A DNA stretch of 64,000 nt from positions 3,858,256 through 3,922,255 of the forward strand of contig WMCF01000021.1 in the NCBI GenBank assembly GCA_009792885.1, read 5' to 3'. Below, piece by piece: positions 26,401 to 38,400 of this stretch. The stretch is from Eremophila alpestris peregrina (lineage: Eukaryota > Chordata > Aves > Passeriformes > Alaudidae). Within the stretch, counting starts at the first letter, position 1; each line of letters opens with the position of its first letter. A model generated the notes under the pieces. That model was not told the origin of the DNA, did no database searches, and saw only the letters and a list, made by a program, of their open reading frames with translations. The position numbers were made by a program, and so were the translations under genes.

Positions 26401-29400
26401 CTTCATTCAGGAGAGAAGCTGTCCTCTGAATTTTTGAGTGAATTTCAGTTTAGCCATTCCTCATTGTCCTAGTAGTGTCTTGTTAGTTAGAACCATGTCT
26501 GAATATTTAAAACATATTTTGATTGTCTGTTTTTGTTGGGGTTTGGTTTATTTGGCTTTTTTTTTTGCTTTTTTTTTTGCTAGCTGTCACAAGGTCTGAG
26601 TCACTACCCCTCTGCTCTGTCTCCTCCTGGTCTGGTGCTGACAGCAGGTCTTGTGACATTGTGACTCTTCTTTTCCCTGTGGTGTGCAGGGAGCCTGTAA
26701 TTTGTGTTGTGACTGTCAGCAAGGAACCACGAAATAGGAGAACATGGGTTCTCTCCATATTTTCAGGTTGAAATACCCATCCCAGATTGGTAGGAGGCAC
26801 TGCAAGTACAACTTCCTCTGAATTGGTTTAGACTTGTCCCACTGGATGTAAAATGGACAATTAATTTCCCTGCAGTAAGTTTCAGAGAAGGCAGCTTGAT
26901 CTTTGTTGTTCTGCAGGGTGTGTCTAATTCATCAGCCTCAGTTTTCAGTCAGGGAAAGCTCCTGGCACTGACCCAGGACCAGCCTGTGTTGTTATGTGCT
27001 TGTTCTGGTGGCTGTGGAGCAGGCATGTTCCTCCCTGATCCCATTCTCCCTGTGTTCATGTGCCACTGGAGAAGAGGGCTTTTGCTCAAGCAAAGATATC
27101 TCCATCAGGGATATATTTCAATCAAATCAGTCGAATAAAACAAAGTGTGCTTAATGGGGGTGATCTTTCTTAATCCATGGCCTCCAGGAGAACTTAAAGG
27201 TGAAATCTGAATGTGAATGTAATTGTTAATTAAAGGACTTCTCCTCAATTTAGACTTTCAAACATGGTTGTTATTGCTCTGGTTGTTGCATAGTCAGTGA
27301 GGAATGTCAGTTATGTTTGTCAAACCTGATTTGCAATGAGAAAAATGTTGGCAGAACCAGATAACTTAGACATCAGAGACCTCAGATAAAACAATGAAAT
27401 TAATTCTCTTTCTATCCTGTTGGTTCTCATAGTCTCTAAGTCCTGCTGCATCTGCTAGGTCTGTAAATTGGAAGGGAAACCTTGACCCTTTTGAAGTCCA
27501 TAGGAATTTTACTGCTGAGCTTGACCAGACTTTGACACTCAATTCCACCAGTCAAAAACTGCTGCTGAAGTTCAATTTGAACTGTTATAGAGGTGCTTAT
27601 GACTTCCCCTCCTTGTCTCAAGAGGTAATTTTTAAATTTTGCTTTAATCCTTCTCCCCCACACATCTCAGGTGCTAGTGTGTGATATGCTGTTCTTTTCC
27701 CCATGTACAGATAATTCTGTCCCTTTGCTTCTGGTAGTACTTTTAGAGAATTGCTGTGGAATCCATTCTGTCCAAAATGAGAGGAAGGCTAACAGTATTT
27801 CACTTCAAAGGTTTGGTTTCATGTGTGGCAGGTGCTGCCTTTCATAGGTGGCGTTTTTGTCAATTCTCCAACTTTACCTTTACTCTGGCATCTGACATTA
27901 AGATAGGGTTAAGACATCACTGGTAATGTCCAGTCATAATTCACCACTGTGGAATTGCACAGCTTCTCCCATAACTCTGCTTTTTGAATTAAGGTGATGC
28001 AACAATCACGTGCCTTTTGGAATGGCTGTCCTTCCTCAGAGGTTCTGAAGCTGTCTGTCCATTTGGCCTGAGTTCTCCTAACTGCTGTGCAAAATTTGGA
28101 GTTGGTAGCCCAGACTTGGACATTCCTCAGAGCTGCACCCTTTGATTCTGGCCTCAAGATCCTGTTAATCCATCTGACTAAAATGCAAAGTGTGGTTGAA
28201 AACTGGAGTGAAGCTGTCCTTACTTTGAGAAGGCAGATCACTGGACAGAGTCCTCTGCTGGAATGAGCCTTTGAGAAACATGGAAGGACACTCACCTGAG
28301 TGAGGGTGAAAGTTTAAACTGTCACTTTTCCACCTGAGTGCAGCTCTGTTTTGGAGCTTTCCTTTTTCTCCCTTATTGTCAGATGCAGGATGGAGGCAAG
28401 AGAAAAATGTTTTTTCTGCCTGAAACTCACTATTCTAACCTCATTCAATACTCAGAGCACAGCAATCAGTTTACCTCATTTCTGGGATATTTTAGTGATT
28501 CCTAAGGAGCGTTTTGAATTATTACCTCCTTTCCTTAGCAATTAAACAGAAAAAAGAAACCCACAACCTGAAATAAAGGCTTAATTCTTCTGGGATGAGC
28601 CTTAATATCTTTAAACTGGTGTTCATTCTCTCCCTCTTTTCCTCCCCCACTTCAATTATGAGCAATTGGGTGGTAGTAATTAACAATTGTAGAGAGAAAC
28701 ATCTGCTAGTACACTTAAGCCAGTCAGTTTGTTTTTCGTGAAAGAATGGTATTTCACAATTTTTCCAAGTTAATATTTTTCCTTTATTGTCTTTCCAATT
28801 TCAAATATTGTCCAGACGCATTTTTATAGTGTCTCAAGGTTATAGAAGTGAATACAAGACCATTAATAATGAACAAGAAAAGAACATAATAAAGAAAACA
28901 TATGCAATATTTCAATTCATGAAACATTCTGTTAGGGAACATTGTTTTTGAGAGCATATGGTTATTCCCATGAGAAGCAATGCATATACTTTTTTTCCCC
29001 TCCAGTTGTGGATTCCCACAACAAGAATATGTTTCTCTGTGTATTTGTCTTTGTGGCACGTTCTTTTTGTCAGGACTTGTTATCTGAGCAGGGAGGTAAG
29101 TGAGTATTTTTGCACAGATGATGCATTGTATGCAGACCTATTTCTGATGGCCTAGACTTTGGAAACACAAGTCTATTAATTCTCCTTTGAGATAGCTATC
29201 TTGTCTGGTCTGGTTTAATATCATTGGCAGAGCTGAAAGGAAGTTCACATTGTGAATATATCTGAACCTTGGCATGCGGCTCACTGGTGGATCTCTGTTT
29301 ACAGGCTGCCAGTTTTAACTGTCCCAAGCAGACATTCTCATTTTATTTATAAGTAGGCTCTGCATGTGTTTGTATCCCTCATGAAACTGAGCACATGTCA

Positions 29401-32400
29401 ATAGTCAAAACTAAGTATAGCAGCAAGATTCCAAACACTTCTTCCCTTCTCAGACAAAACAGTATGTGTTTTTAAATGTTCATTGGGTTTGGATAAAGCA
29501 CATGGGGATATAAGCACAGACACATTATTTGATCACTTGTAAATAATATTTTGGTGTCTCCATATTGCTCTTTAAATTTTCCTCAGATAGATTTCATTTT
29601 TCTTTGCTGAATGAAACTTGACATCAGGATGAGATCACCAGATTTCCCCATTTCATCTGAGCTCCAAAATGAGTAACTGATTTCAAAGGATAATTCCCCA
29701 GAGCAGTCAGGCCAATAAGTTCTTCAGATCAAAGGTCAGCAGAGCTCAAAGAGGATAATTTCTGGCATACAGTATTTAAACTCTCCCAAGGAGTGTACTG
29801 CAAGATGTATCCCCTCCTTCCCCAATAGTTGAACCCTTGTTTTTTGAGAAGACTAATTTGTCAGTGCACATTTTTTCCTCTGTTACATAAATTATACATT
29901 AAAGTGAAAGCTTCCTATCTGAACACACAAACTGAACATCCAGAAAGGTTGTTAACTGTAGCAGGGGAAGGGCTGCTCCTGGCAGAGAAGGTAACTCTGT
30001 GCTGTTCTCTGAAGCACCTGCTGGACTGGGGAGCTCTGGTGCTCTGTGCTGGGCCAGTGGCTTCCAGCTCAGTGCAGGAGCAGGGTGGTGCAGAGGTGGG
30101 AATGCTCTGTAAGGCTTTGTTTTGACAGAAAAGCCAACAGAGAGCACTGTGGCAGGGAAAAATCAGCTGGTGCAGGATCTGCCTCACACTGCTGTGCCTA
30201 ATGCAGGCTGCCATACCATTGTCATTTGGGATGCTGACCCTCAGCAGATAAAAGACAACTGTACCAGTCTTTTGGCCATCATGTACTTCTAAACATTTAA
30301 AAGAATGTGGGATAAGAGGAGTGGATATTTTTTCCAAATGGCTGCTCACTGTCCCAAAGAAGCTAGGGGTCGTACCAGCCCAGCTTTCATTTATTTCACA
30401 TTCCCTAGAGCAAGGTTGGGAGGGATTGCAAAAGTCTCTTTTATAGAAGTTTTTGTCAGGTTATAATTGTGCATGTGAAGAACCAATCACTGGTACAGAT
30501 GAGGCAGTGAAAATCTAGGGGTGTGTCTCATAGCTATGAAGAACCACTATCAGTGCAACTGTCCTTGCTGTGAAGGCCCAGGTTACCTTTGCATTTCTTG
30601 TTGATTTTAGAATGAAGAAACAAAGCTGGACTGAAGTAGACAAACAAATATTGTCTTTTGTTGCATGGGGGTCTTTCTGTGACCTTGGCTTTGAACTTCT
30701 AGGAATGTGGAGTTGTATTTATGGGCAAAGTTAGCACAAAGCAAATGATACTTTGTCAGATACACTTCAGAGTTATGTTTTGGAAAAATTATTTTAATAC
30801 CTGTCTTACCTGTGATAAACACTACATAAAAGCCTCCTAAGAAACAGTCCCTGCTCATCCAATAACACCAGCTTAAAACTGCTGTAAAGCAGCTTTATCT
30901 TCCTTTGTCTGACCTTCCTGCTTAGCTTCTGTTTGGAGTAAGGAATCCTAACATGACTTGGAGTAGAAATCAAAGTATATCAACATGTCAGTATGTGTAC
31001 AGTAAACACCATCTCATTGGTATAATGCAAATTACAGTGTGTGTTGGGAAGCTGTTGTTAGTGTAACATCAAAACCACCAGGAAGTATCAAAGACAGGAA
31101 ATTCCCAAGGTCAGCATTTCTGCTTTATTCCCTTTTCTTTACTGTACATCCATCTTATAGAGCATACCACAGTTTTGAAAACAAACAAACGAAAGTAATA
31201 CAATAATGTTAAATTTAAACGAATAAATGAGACTGTGATATGCATTGCAGTGTGACAGTGTGAATGTTGGGGCAGAAATCTGGAATTTCTGAGAGTATGC
31301 AGCTATGGTAATGGGAGTTGTAAGAGATTTTTTGTGGAGTTTGTTTGTTTTTGGTTTTGGGTTTTTTTTTTTTGTGGTTTTTGTTGGTTGATTGCTGTCT
31401 TGAAGCTAACTTTTCTATTTTAAACATGAAAGGAAGTCCTGGAAAATGGCTAATAGAATATCTTAACTTCTAGCATGTTAGTGACTTGCTTTCCTGGAAG
31501 AATGGTTGGGAGGCAGCTCAGCAGTGTGGAACACCAGGAGAGCCAGTAAACCCAGTCTGAAATGGGTCACCCTGAACTGGAGGGGATCATGTCACCTTTT
31601 TTATCAGGAATCTGACTTGATTGATCTGGCACTTAATGAGATGCTACTGCCAAAGGCATCCCCAGGAAACAGTTCCTAACATAGCATTAGGATAAAGGCT
31701 TTGGGTAGATGCAAATGCTGCAGTGCAAGAGAAGAAAATGCTGACTCTAGGACCTGTGTTTTTTGCAGTTTTGCTGGGTTTGGGGGAGCTGGAAGGATTG
31801 CTGCTGTATGAAATGTAGTATGGGCATAATGTTGGCAGAGGTGTGTGGATGTGTAAAAAATAATGTCTGAAATCTGAGAGCAGGGTTAAAAAGTCTTTGT
31901 ATATTTTCATAATGCTAATGAAGTTAGAATGAGTTTTCTTCAGATACAGGGTTTCATCATGTGCAAGGCTGAATGCCCCTGCAGGAACCAAAGGAACAGC
32001 TATTAAGTTCAAGGCATTTGTCTTTTAATCCACATGAGATGCATTTATCTTTCTATTATATATCTGATATATGTTATGTTGTGAGAGATATTAATATTGA
32101 TGCTCTATGAGTGCTACTGATTTATGCAAGTGCCTGATGTTTTAACTTGAAACTTGATTGAAATATGCTATTTCATGCATTGAAAAAATGCAGCTTAACC
32201 TCTTTGGCAGCTAGTGTTACCTTCTTGGAAGGTACTAAGCTTTGTGTGTGTTTGAAGAGTGAAAATGGAACAGAATGAGGGCTTTATTTCAGCTTCATTA
32301 CTTCACTTACTGCTGGTGAATGTGATGGGTTTTTGCAATATGTCAGAAACTTTCAATATTTTGCAAATTATTCAACTTATTTGCAGTAACAGTTCTGCTA

Positions 32401-35400
32401 TTTTATATTCTCATAATACTGTGTTTGAACTTCCTGTGACTCTAGTGATGTTTGTAGGAGAGGCTGTGTACCAAAAGCTGTTGGTAGATTGTCTGCTGAA
32501 ATTATCCCAGATGTGTAGTGAGCACAAAAGCAAATCAAGTATAATGATCCTCTCGTACAAGTTTGCTGATATCAATTTCACCCTAAATATAAAGACAGAT
32601 TTGCAAATATGAGACTGCTTTGACATTTCCTTATAAGCATTTTTTCTTAAATGTGCTTTTCGCAGTGGCTTTGCCTCCAGAGAAGACAGATGGAGTTTGC
32701 AGTGGAGATGAAAAGAAAGCAGAAAAAGAAAGTGACACACGCACGAGTTCCAAGAAGCAACTGAAATTTGAAGTAAGTCCTTTGTATTTTAAAGTTTCAC
32801 TGTACTGACATAATTATGGTAGAAAAATAACCTGTGGACCAAACAGTGTCATCTGATGCATGTTTATTGCTCCCAATGTTTGTAGTGGGTGCAGGAGGCA
32901 GCAGAACTGGCACAAATCAGTGCCTTACTATCAGTGCTCCACATGAGATGATTAGTGACACTTATTTCCAGGTTTGGAGAGAATCAAATGGTGATTATTT
33001 CTCTGCAGGATCTGAAATGCATAATGAGAAGAAGCTTTCAGCTTAACCCTTTCTCTATTAGGCCAGCTACCATATTATCAAATCTTTATATTGACTTTCA
33101 TGGACTATTGCACTTGGTTAAATCTGCCTAAAGTAAAAGATGCCTGTGAAAGCTTCTGCAATGATTGATCTTCTGTGCCCAGGTCTCCAAAGTGAAATAA
33201 CCCTGACCTGCTGCATGGGGAATCCACCTGATCACATGGCAGCAGGAGGAGGAGGGTGATGACTCCTGTGGGCTATTTCCTTGTGGACTTGCAAACATCA
33301 TGTAACTGTCAGACATTGTGTGTAGTTGGCAGATTTTGTTTCTGCAGGGAGTGCTTTCATAAATATGAGGATGGAAACATGCAGTCACCCAGCTAGTGGG
33401 TTGTCTGTCTTGGTCAGGAGGAAGATATTCTGGCACCAGCAGAAAACAGCACAAATATTCATCTCTGCACTCCAGCAGATAGGGCAAACAGCTGCCTTTC
33501 AGTGCTGTCAGCCTCTCTAAGTACTGAGCTTTCTGTTTCTTCAACTGATGTTTAAAAGACCATGCAGCCACCTTGCAGCATGGCTGGAGTGTTCTTTTCC
33601 TTCTCAGTCCGGTACAATTTTATTTTTTATTGTTTTAGAGCAGACTGGGGGGAGGTAGGTTTCCTATGAGTAGTTCAGGTGCTGCTTGTGTGCCTTCTGG
33701 GGAGGTGACTTTTCTTCTCACAGCTATAACTCTTTTTCCAGGCCCATTTTATATTCTACCCCGAGTAGCAGACATTTGCAGACAGGAAAGGCATGATAAA
33801 TTGCAATTAACAGTGCTTTGACATTTGAACGTTGGAGGACACCTGTCAACATGGCTGGTGCCAGAGTAGCTGCAACTCCACTGTCCCAGCAAAGTCTGAT
33901 TTTGTTCCCAAGTAGTTCTTGGCATGCCATAAAGGTTAGCACTTGGTTCTAGACACTGTGACTAATGCAGGGAAGGTTTCCATGGCTCTCAACTAAGCAG
34001 AGCACATCCTCACATAAAGATGTTATGCTAGGCAATGTGGAACAGGGAAGTATTAATACGTGGCAAGAAACCAAGTATTGATATTTTTTTCCCTTGTTCT
34101 ACAAATGAAAGTTTTCCAGCAATATAAGCTGGGAGCTAAGGGACTGGTAAATGCTTCAAAGATATAAAAGAATCAGAAATGCAAGTGTTGCGACAAGAGG
34201 TCTAAATCTGATGTGAAAGTGATTTGGCTTTTAAAGGTGCTGGGAATGTTTATGTAATATGAAACTGTTTCCACAGTGGAGTGTGGGGCACTTGGCAGCT
34301 CTCAGCCGGGCTTGTTACAACTGAGAGGAGCTGCCTTTGAACTCGGCAGGGGACGGGGTGCCCATAACTGCTGTAGGGAATTGGTTTCAAGTCAGGAGAT
34401 CAACCAGGTATTTTGAGGTCTATCATGCTGAAGCTATTTGGGACTGTTTATTTTACTTGCATACAGTGACTTTCATTTTAATTGCACTGTAACTTCTCTG
34501 TTTTGCCTTTTTGTGGCTCTGGATAATTCTGATTGCACAGGCCTTGGGAGATGGCAAACGATTTGCACCCAGGTGACTGGAGTCAGTCAAAGTGCATCCT
34601 TTGTTCTTGGTTTTGGTTTGGGGATCTTTTTCCCCTTTAACAAATTGATTCTTTCAGGCTTTCCACAGATCATGCTGTCACTAACAGGAGCATAGTTAAA
34701 ACAAGGAGCAGGCACTGCTCCCAGTTCCAAGGCAGGCTCTATTTCAGGAGCTTCAGGGGCATGATGTTGTACTGCACTAACTCTGACAACCTGTGTCTGT
34801 CAAATGTCTGTGTTGATGACAGATCTCTTGGGTGGGGATTTGTGTCCATGCTGCATCAATCCTTGCTCCCAGCCCTGTGCTGTGCCAGCTCCTTCTGTCT
34901 GCTGCTGTTATCTTCCTCATCCTGAGTTAAGCACAGTTTCCTTCTCCTGTTTTAGTGGGGAACCTCACTGTGTTTCAATAGTTTCAGGGAACAGTTTTCT
35001 TGTACCTTTTCCTGTGTTCTGCAATGTAAAAAGAAAGCCAGTTGTGAATTCCTTCAGGTGTAGCCCAGAGAGTTAGGAGTGTTTTGTGATTAAGATGGGA
35101 CCTCTTCATTGTGGTGGACAGACTTCTCCAGGACATATCCTGAGAGCTTCCTCCCACAAGGGAGGGAGGGAGGAAGAAAGTAAGCAGCCTCCTACAGAGA
35201 GTCTCCTCTGCAAACAGGCCTTTTGCTTTAGGTAATCAGCTGCTCTTTGCATGTTTCTTAGGAATTGCAATGTGATGTGTCTGTAGAGGAAGATAACAGG
35301 CAAGAATGGACCTTCACACTGTATGACTTTGATAACAACGGAAGAGTCACACGTGAGGTAAGCAAAGTACAGCTGCCCCTTTATGTGCAGCTCTTGCTAA

Positions 35401-38400
35401 CAACAGAAGTGTTTTATAACAGGAACATTTTTTCTACTATGAAGTAGAGGTGTCCTGCCAATTTAAACAGCAGTTTCCATGGACCCTTCCCTCCTAGAAA
35501 CAATCCCACCAGTAGTTTACTCTTTTCAGATCTACTGTACAGTGTTTTTTTTTAAGATTGTTGTTGTTTAATACCTGAGATTAGCCTTTAAAAAACAGTA
35601 CTGGCATTTGAGGAGGAAAAATATCTGAAACAACTGAACAGCTAAACACATTGTCAAAATAAACCCCTGCAAATGTATATTGTTCTGGCTTCTCTCCTGC
35701 TTTTCAGAGTTAAGCTAACCAAATAGCAAGGTTGCTTGCTGACATTCTTTCCAACAGTACTAACTATACTCTTCTATTGTTTTCATGAATATTGGGCTGA
35801 TCCCTGCCTTTTCCCTCCAAGTATAAATAACACTGATGATGTTCTCTGGAGGACCATAAAGAATGGCTGTCAAAGCATACCTGTGTGTACTTTTTATTAT
35901 CAGGATGTCTTCATGCCCAATAAGAGGATGTATAGATTAGGATATAGTCCTTTTTGAGAACTATTTCTGCCCAAATTGAATGATACTTCTTCTAGAAGAA
36001 TGTCTTTTACTTGGGATTTATGCCGTGTGCTGTCATTCATTTTTGTGATGTGTGTTTACTGGCTCCCATGCCTTTAGATAATTGAAAATCAAAGCATTTT
36101 TCTCTCTTAGATCTAATGCTGGTGCCTGTGACAATTGCTAGAAGTGTTTGAAAGCAATAGGGCAAATACTGAAAGTATAGTGGCCTTAGACACCAACTGA
36201 GGGCAGAACTTTTTCCTGTGAGTCTGAAGCAAATTTCATATGACATTACCAATGTGATGGTTGTTCAGGGCTTTTAACATGTATTTGAACATCACTACAA
36301 GGCTATTTTTATTGTCTCTACTCTGATAGTGCTTTGAATAGTCAAGTGAAACCTGTGCCACTCATGCACAAGAACAGGCAGATGAAAAGTTACAGGCTAA
36401 ACCCAGAGTTTCAAATAGAAAGATGAGATAGAGAGGGCAAGAAGGAGGGGTGAGGTGAGGAAATAGGATTGTATTTGTTAATGTTGGTGGAACAGAGACT
36501 AGAAAAATGAAATTACTTGCACAAGAACCTAGTGGCAGATTGAACCCAGGTCTTTCTAGACCCAAGCCTAACTCTTCATTACAAGATTATTGTGACTCTC
36601 AAAAACAGGGGAAAAACACACAAAACCCAAACCCACACACATGGGTGTCTTTTACATTCAGGCATGGAATTCCCATTAATGTCAGTGGGGGTTCCATGTG
36701 CTGAGCATAATGAGAATATGCTTTCAAGTATGTATACAGTAATTACTTGTGATTATGTGGTACACCAAAGAGCTTAATTTGACTGCACTTTGAGAATATG
36801 TTACAGCCAAATTCTACCTCTCCCTGCTACAAGAGCAGACTACAGCTTAACTGAAACCAAATCTGTGCAGGGATTGAATATTATACTGCTCTGAGGTCTG
36901 GAGGTTGCTACATTCAGGTTTGAGCCTGTGCCAAGAAAAATTCTTTCAACCAAGGGACCAAATAGTTTGATAATTTTCAACTCTTTACTTGTGTGACCAA
37001 AGATAGAAACAAGTATGCACCATTCCAATTCTTCTCCTTTATGTCACACACTTCTTTTGCAAACTGTTCCAGGGGCATTTGTATAAGCCATCCTCTTGGT
37101 TATCTTCTGTTGAATCCAGGTGCAATTTATGAGGGTTTTTTTGAGCAAGAATGACCAACAATAGCAGCTCATAGATAATCGTGGCCACAAAAGAGGAATT
37201 TTAGTCTCTTAATATGACATAGAATTTCTTGTTCTCTTGGCCCCTGGAGACATAATGTGCCTGATACTGTCCCTTGCTAAGCAACTCTGCTCCTGTTCCA
37301 GCAAATGACTTAACGAGGGGGATCATTAAACATTTGAATAGTTTCAATTAAAATGAATGAGAGAGAGAGAATGTTTTCAGTTAAAAGTATGTGAAGTGCA
37401 TTGCTGGAGCAGGGACAAAATGGGCAGTCTGAGGAAGAGGCAGATCTGTACCAGTGCCCTTTAAGTGAGCTGATGAAAATGCATTCAGAACCAGTCAGCT
37501 TTTCTTAACAAAGGTCCAGTGTTCTGGTGAGAAAAGCTTAATGTGGACCTTTTCTCCTTCTTGGAAAATTTCCCTTTAATGTCTTCTGGATTTATATCTG
37601 GATTTAACAGAGAGATGAATTTTTTTCAGTTAGTTTTTTACCTGTAGACCTGGATGTGCTTTACAAAAAGAAGTCAGTAGCATTATTCTTGCTTTTCACC
37701 ACGCTGTAAAAGTGAGACAGTGAAAAAGAAGTGGCTTGCCCACCCACATCCATCTCATTTGATACAGAATCGTTGTGTTTAAAACATTGTAGTTCATGTC
37801 CAGAGAGATTCCAAAGGAATCCACGGTGTTGAATTAAGTTTGTAAGAGACACATGGGTGGGGAGCAATTTTATTAATGGACTCAATGGGCTTTTTTCATT
37901 CAGATGTTTAAAAATTGTAAATAAGGTGTGTATTTAGTTAATACAACTTCTGTTGGGTTCTACAGAATGACAGGTCACTGCTAGAGCATTCAAATTCCAT
38001 TTTAGTGAAATTTCCTCTTGATCTAACAATGTCTTCAGAACTTAATGCTGCTTTGATTTCCTCCTAGAGTCTGTATGACTTATTCTGTAGTCCTTATAAT
38101 TGGAAATTCACATCTAGTCATGCTTCCTAAAGAGATACACCCATCATGAAAGCATAATTATTGGGATGGCAAATTAAAAATTAACATTACTGTATGTTAT
38201 TAAACTTCTGCATTTTCTGTCATAAAGATGACCAGTTCTCAGTCCTTTTTGGGTTAGGGAGAGATAACTTTTCCTGCTCTAATATGGATATTACAAAACT
38301 TAGCTAAGAACAGTTCCCTTCATTCCATAAGCCAGAAGAGGACAATTCATTATGTGCAGCAGGCCTTTTTAGAGCTGACAGCTGTGCTGTAATTATCTTC

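Larger units (their letters stand above)
14475..32665 (+). other. NKD1: NKD1 intron between exons a and b (18.2 kb)
   Basis: Phase-1 intron of 18,191 bp with donor GTATTT and acceptor CGCAG. No coding exon is supported inside. Notable content: a GC-rich but CpG-poor stretch around 21,600-22,020, a polypyrimidine tract at 25,671-25,715, a small TCF/LEF-like motif cluster at 29,682-29,751, and scattered short open frames of random composition. Its size makes it the likeliest place for regulatory elements in the visible part of the gene. Confidence 0.85.

Noticed and set aside
32259..32612. 117-codon open frame just upstream of NKD1 exon b
   Set aside because: It is intronic, ends before the true acceptor and has no homology I recognise.
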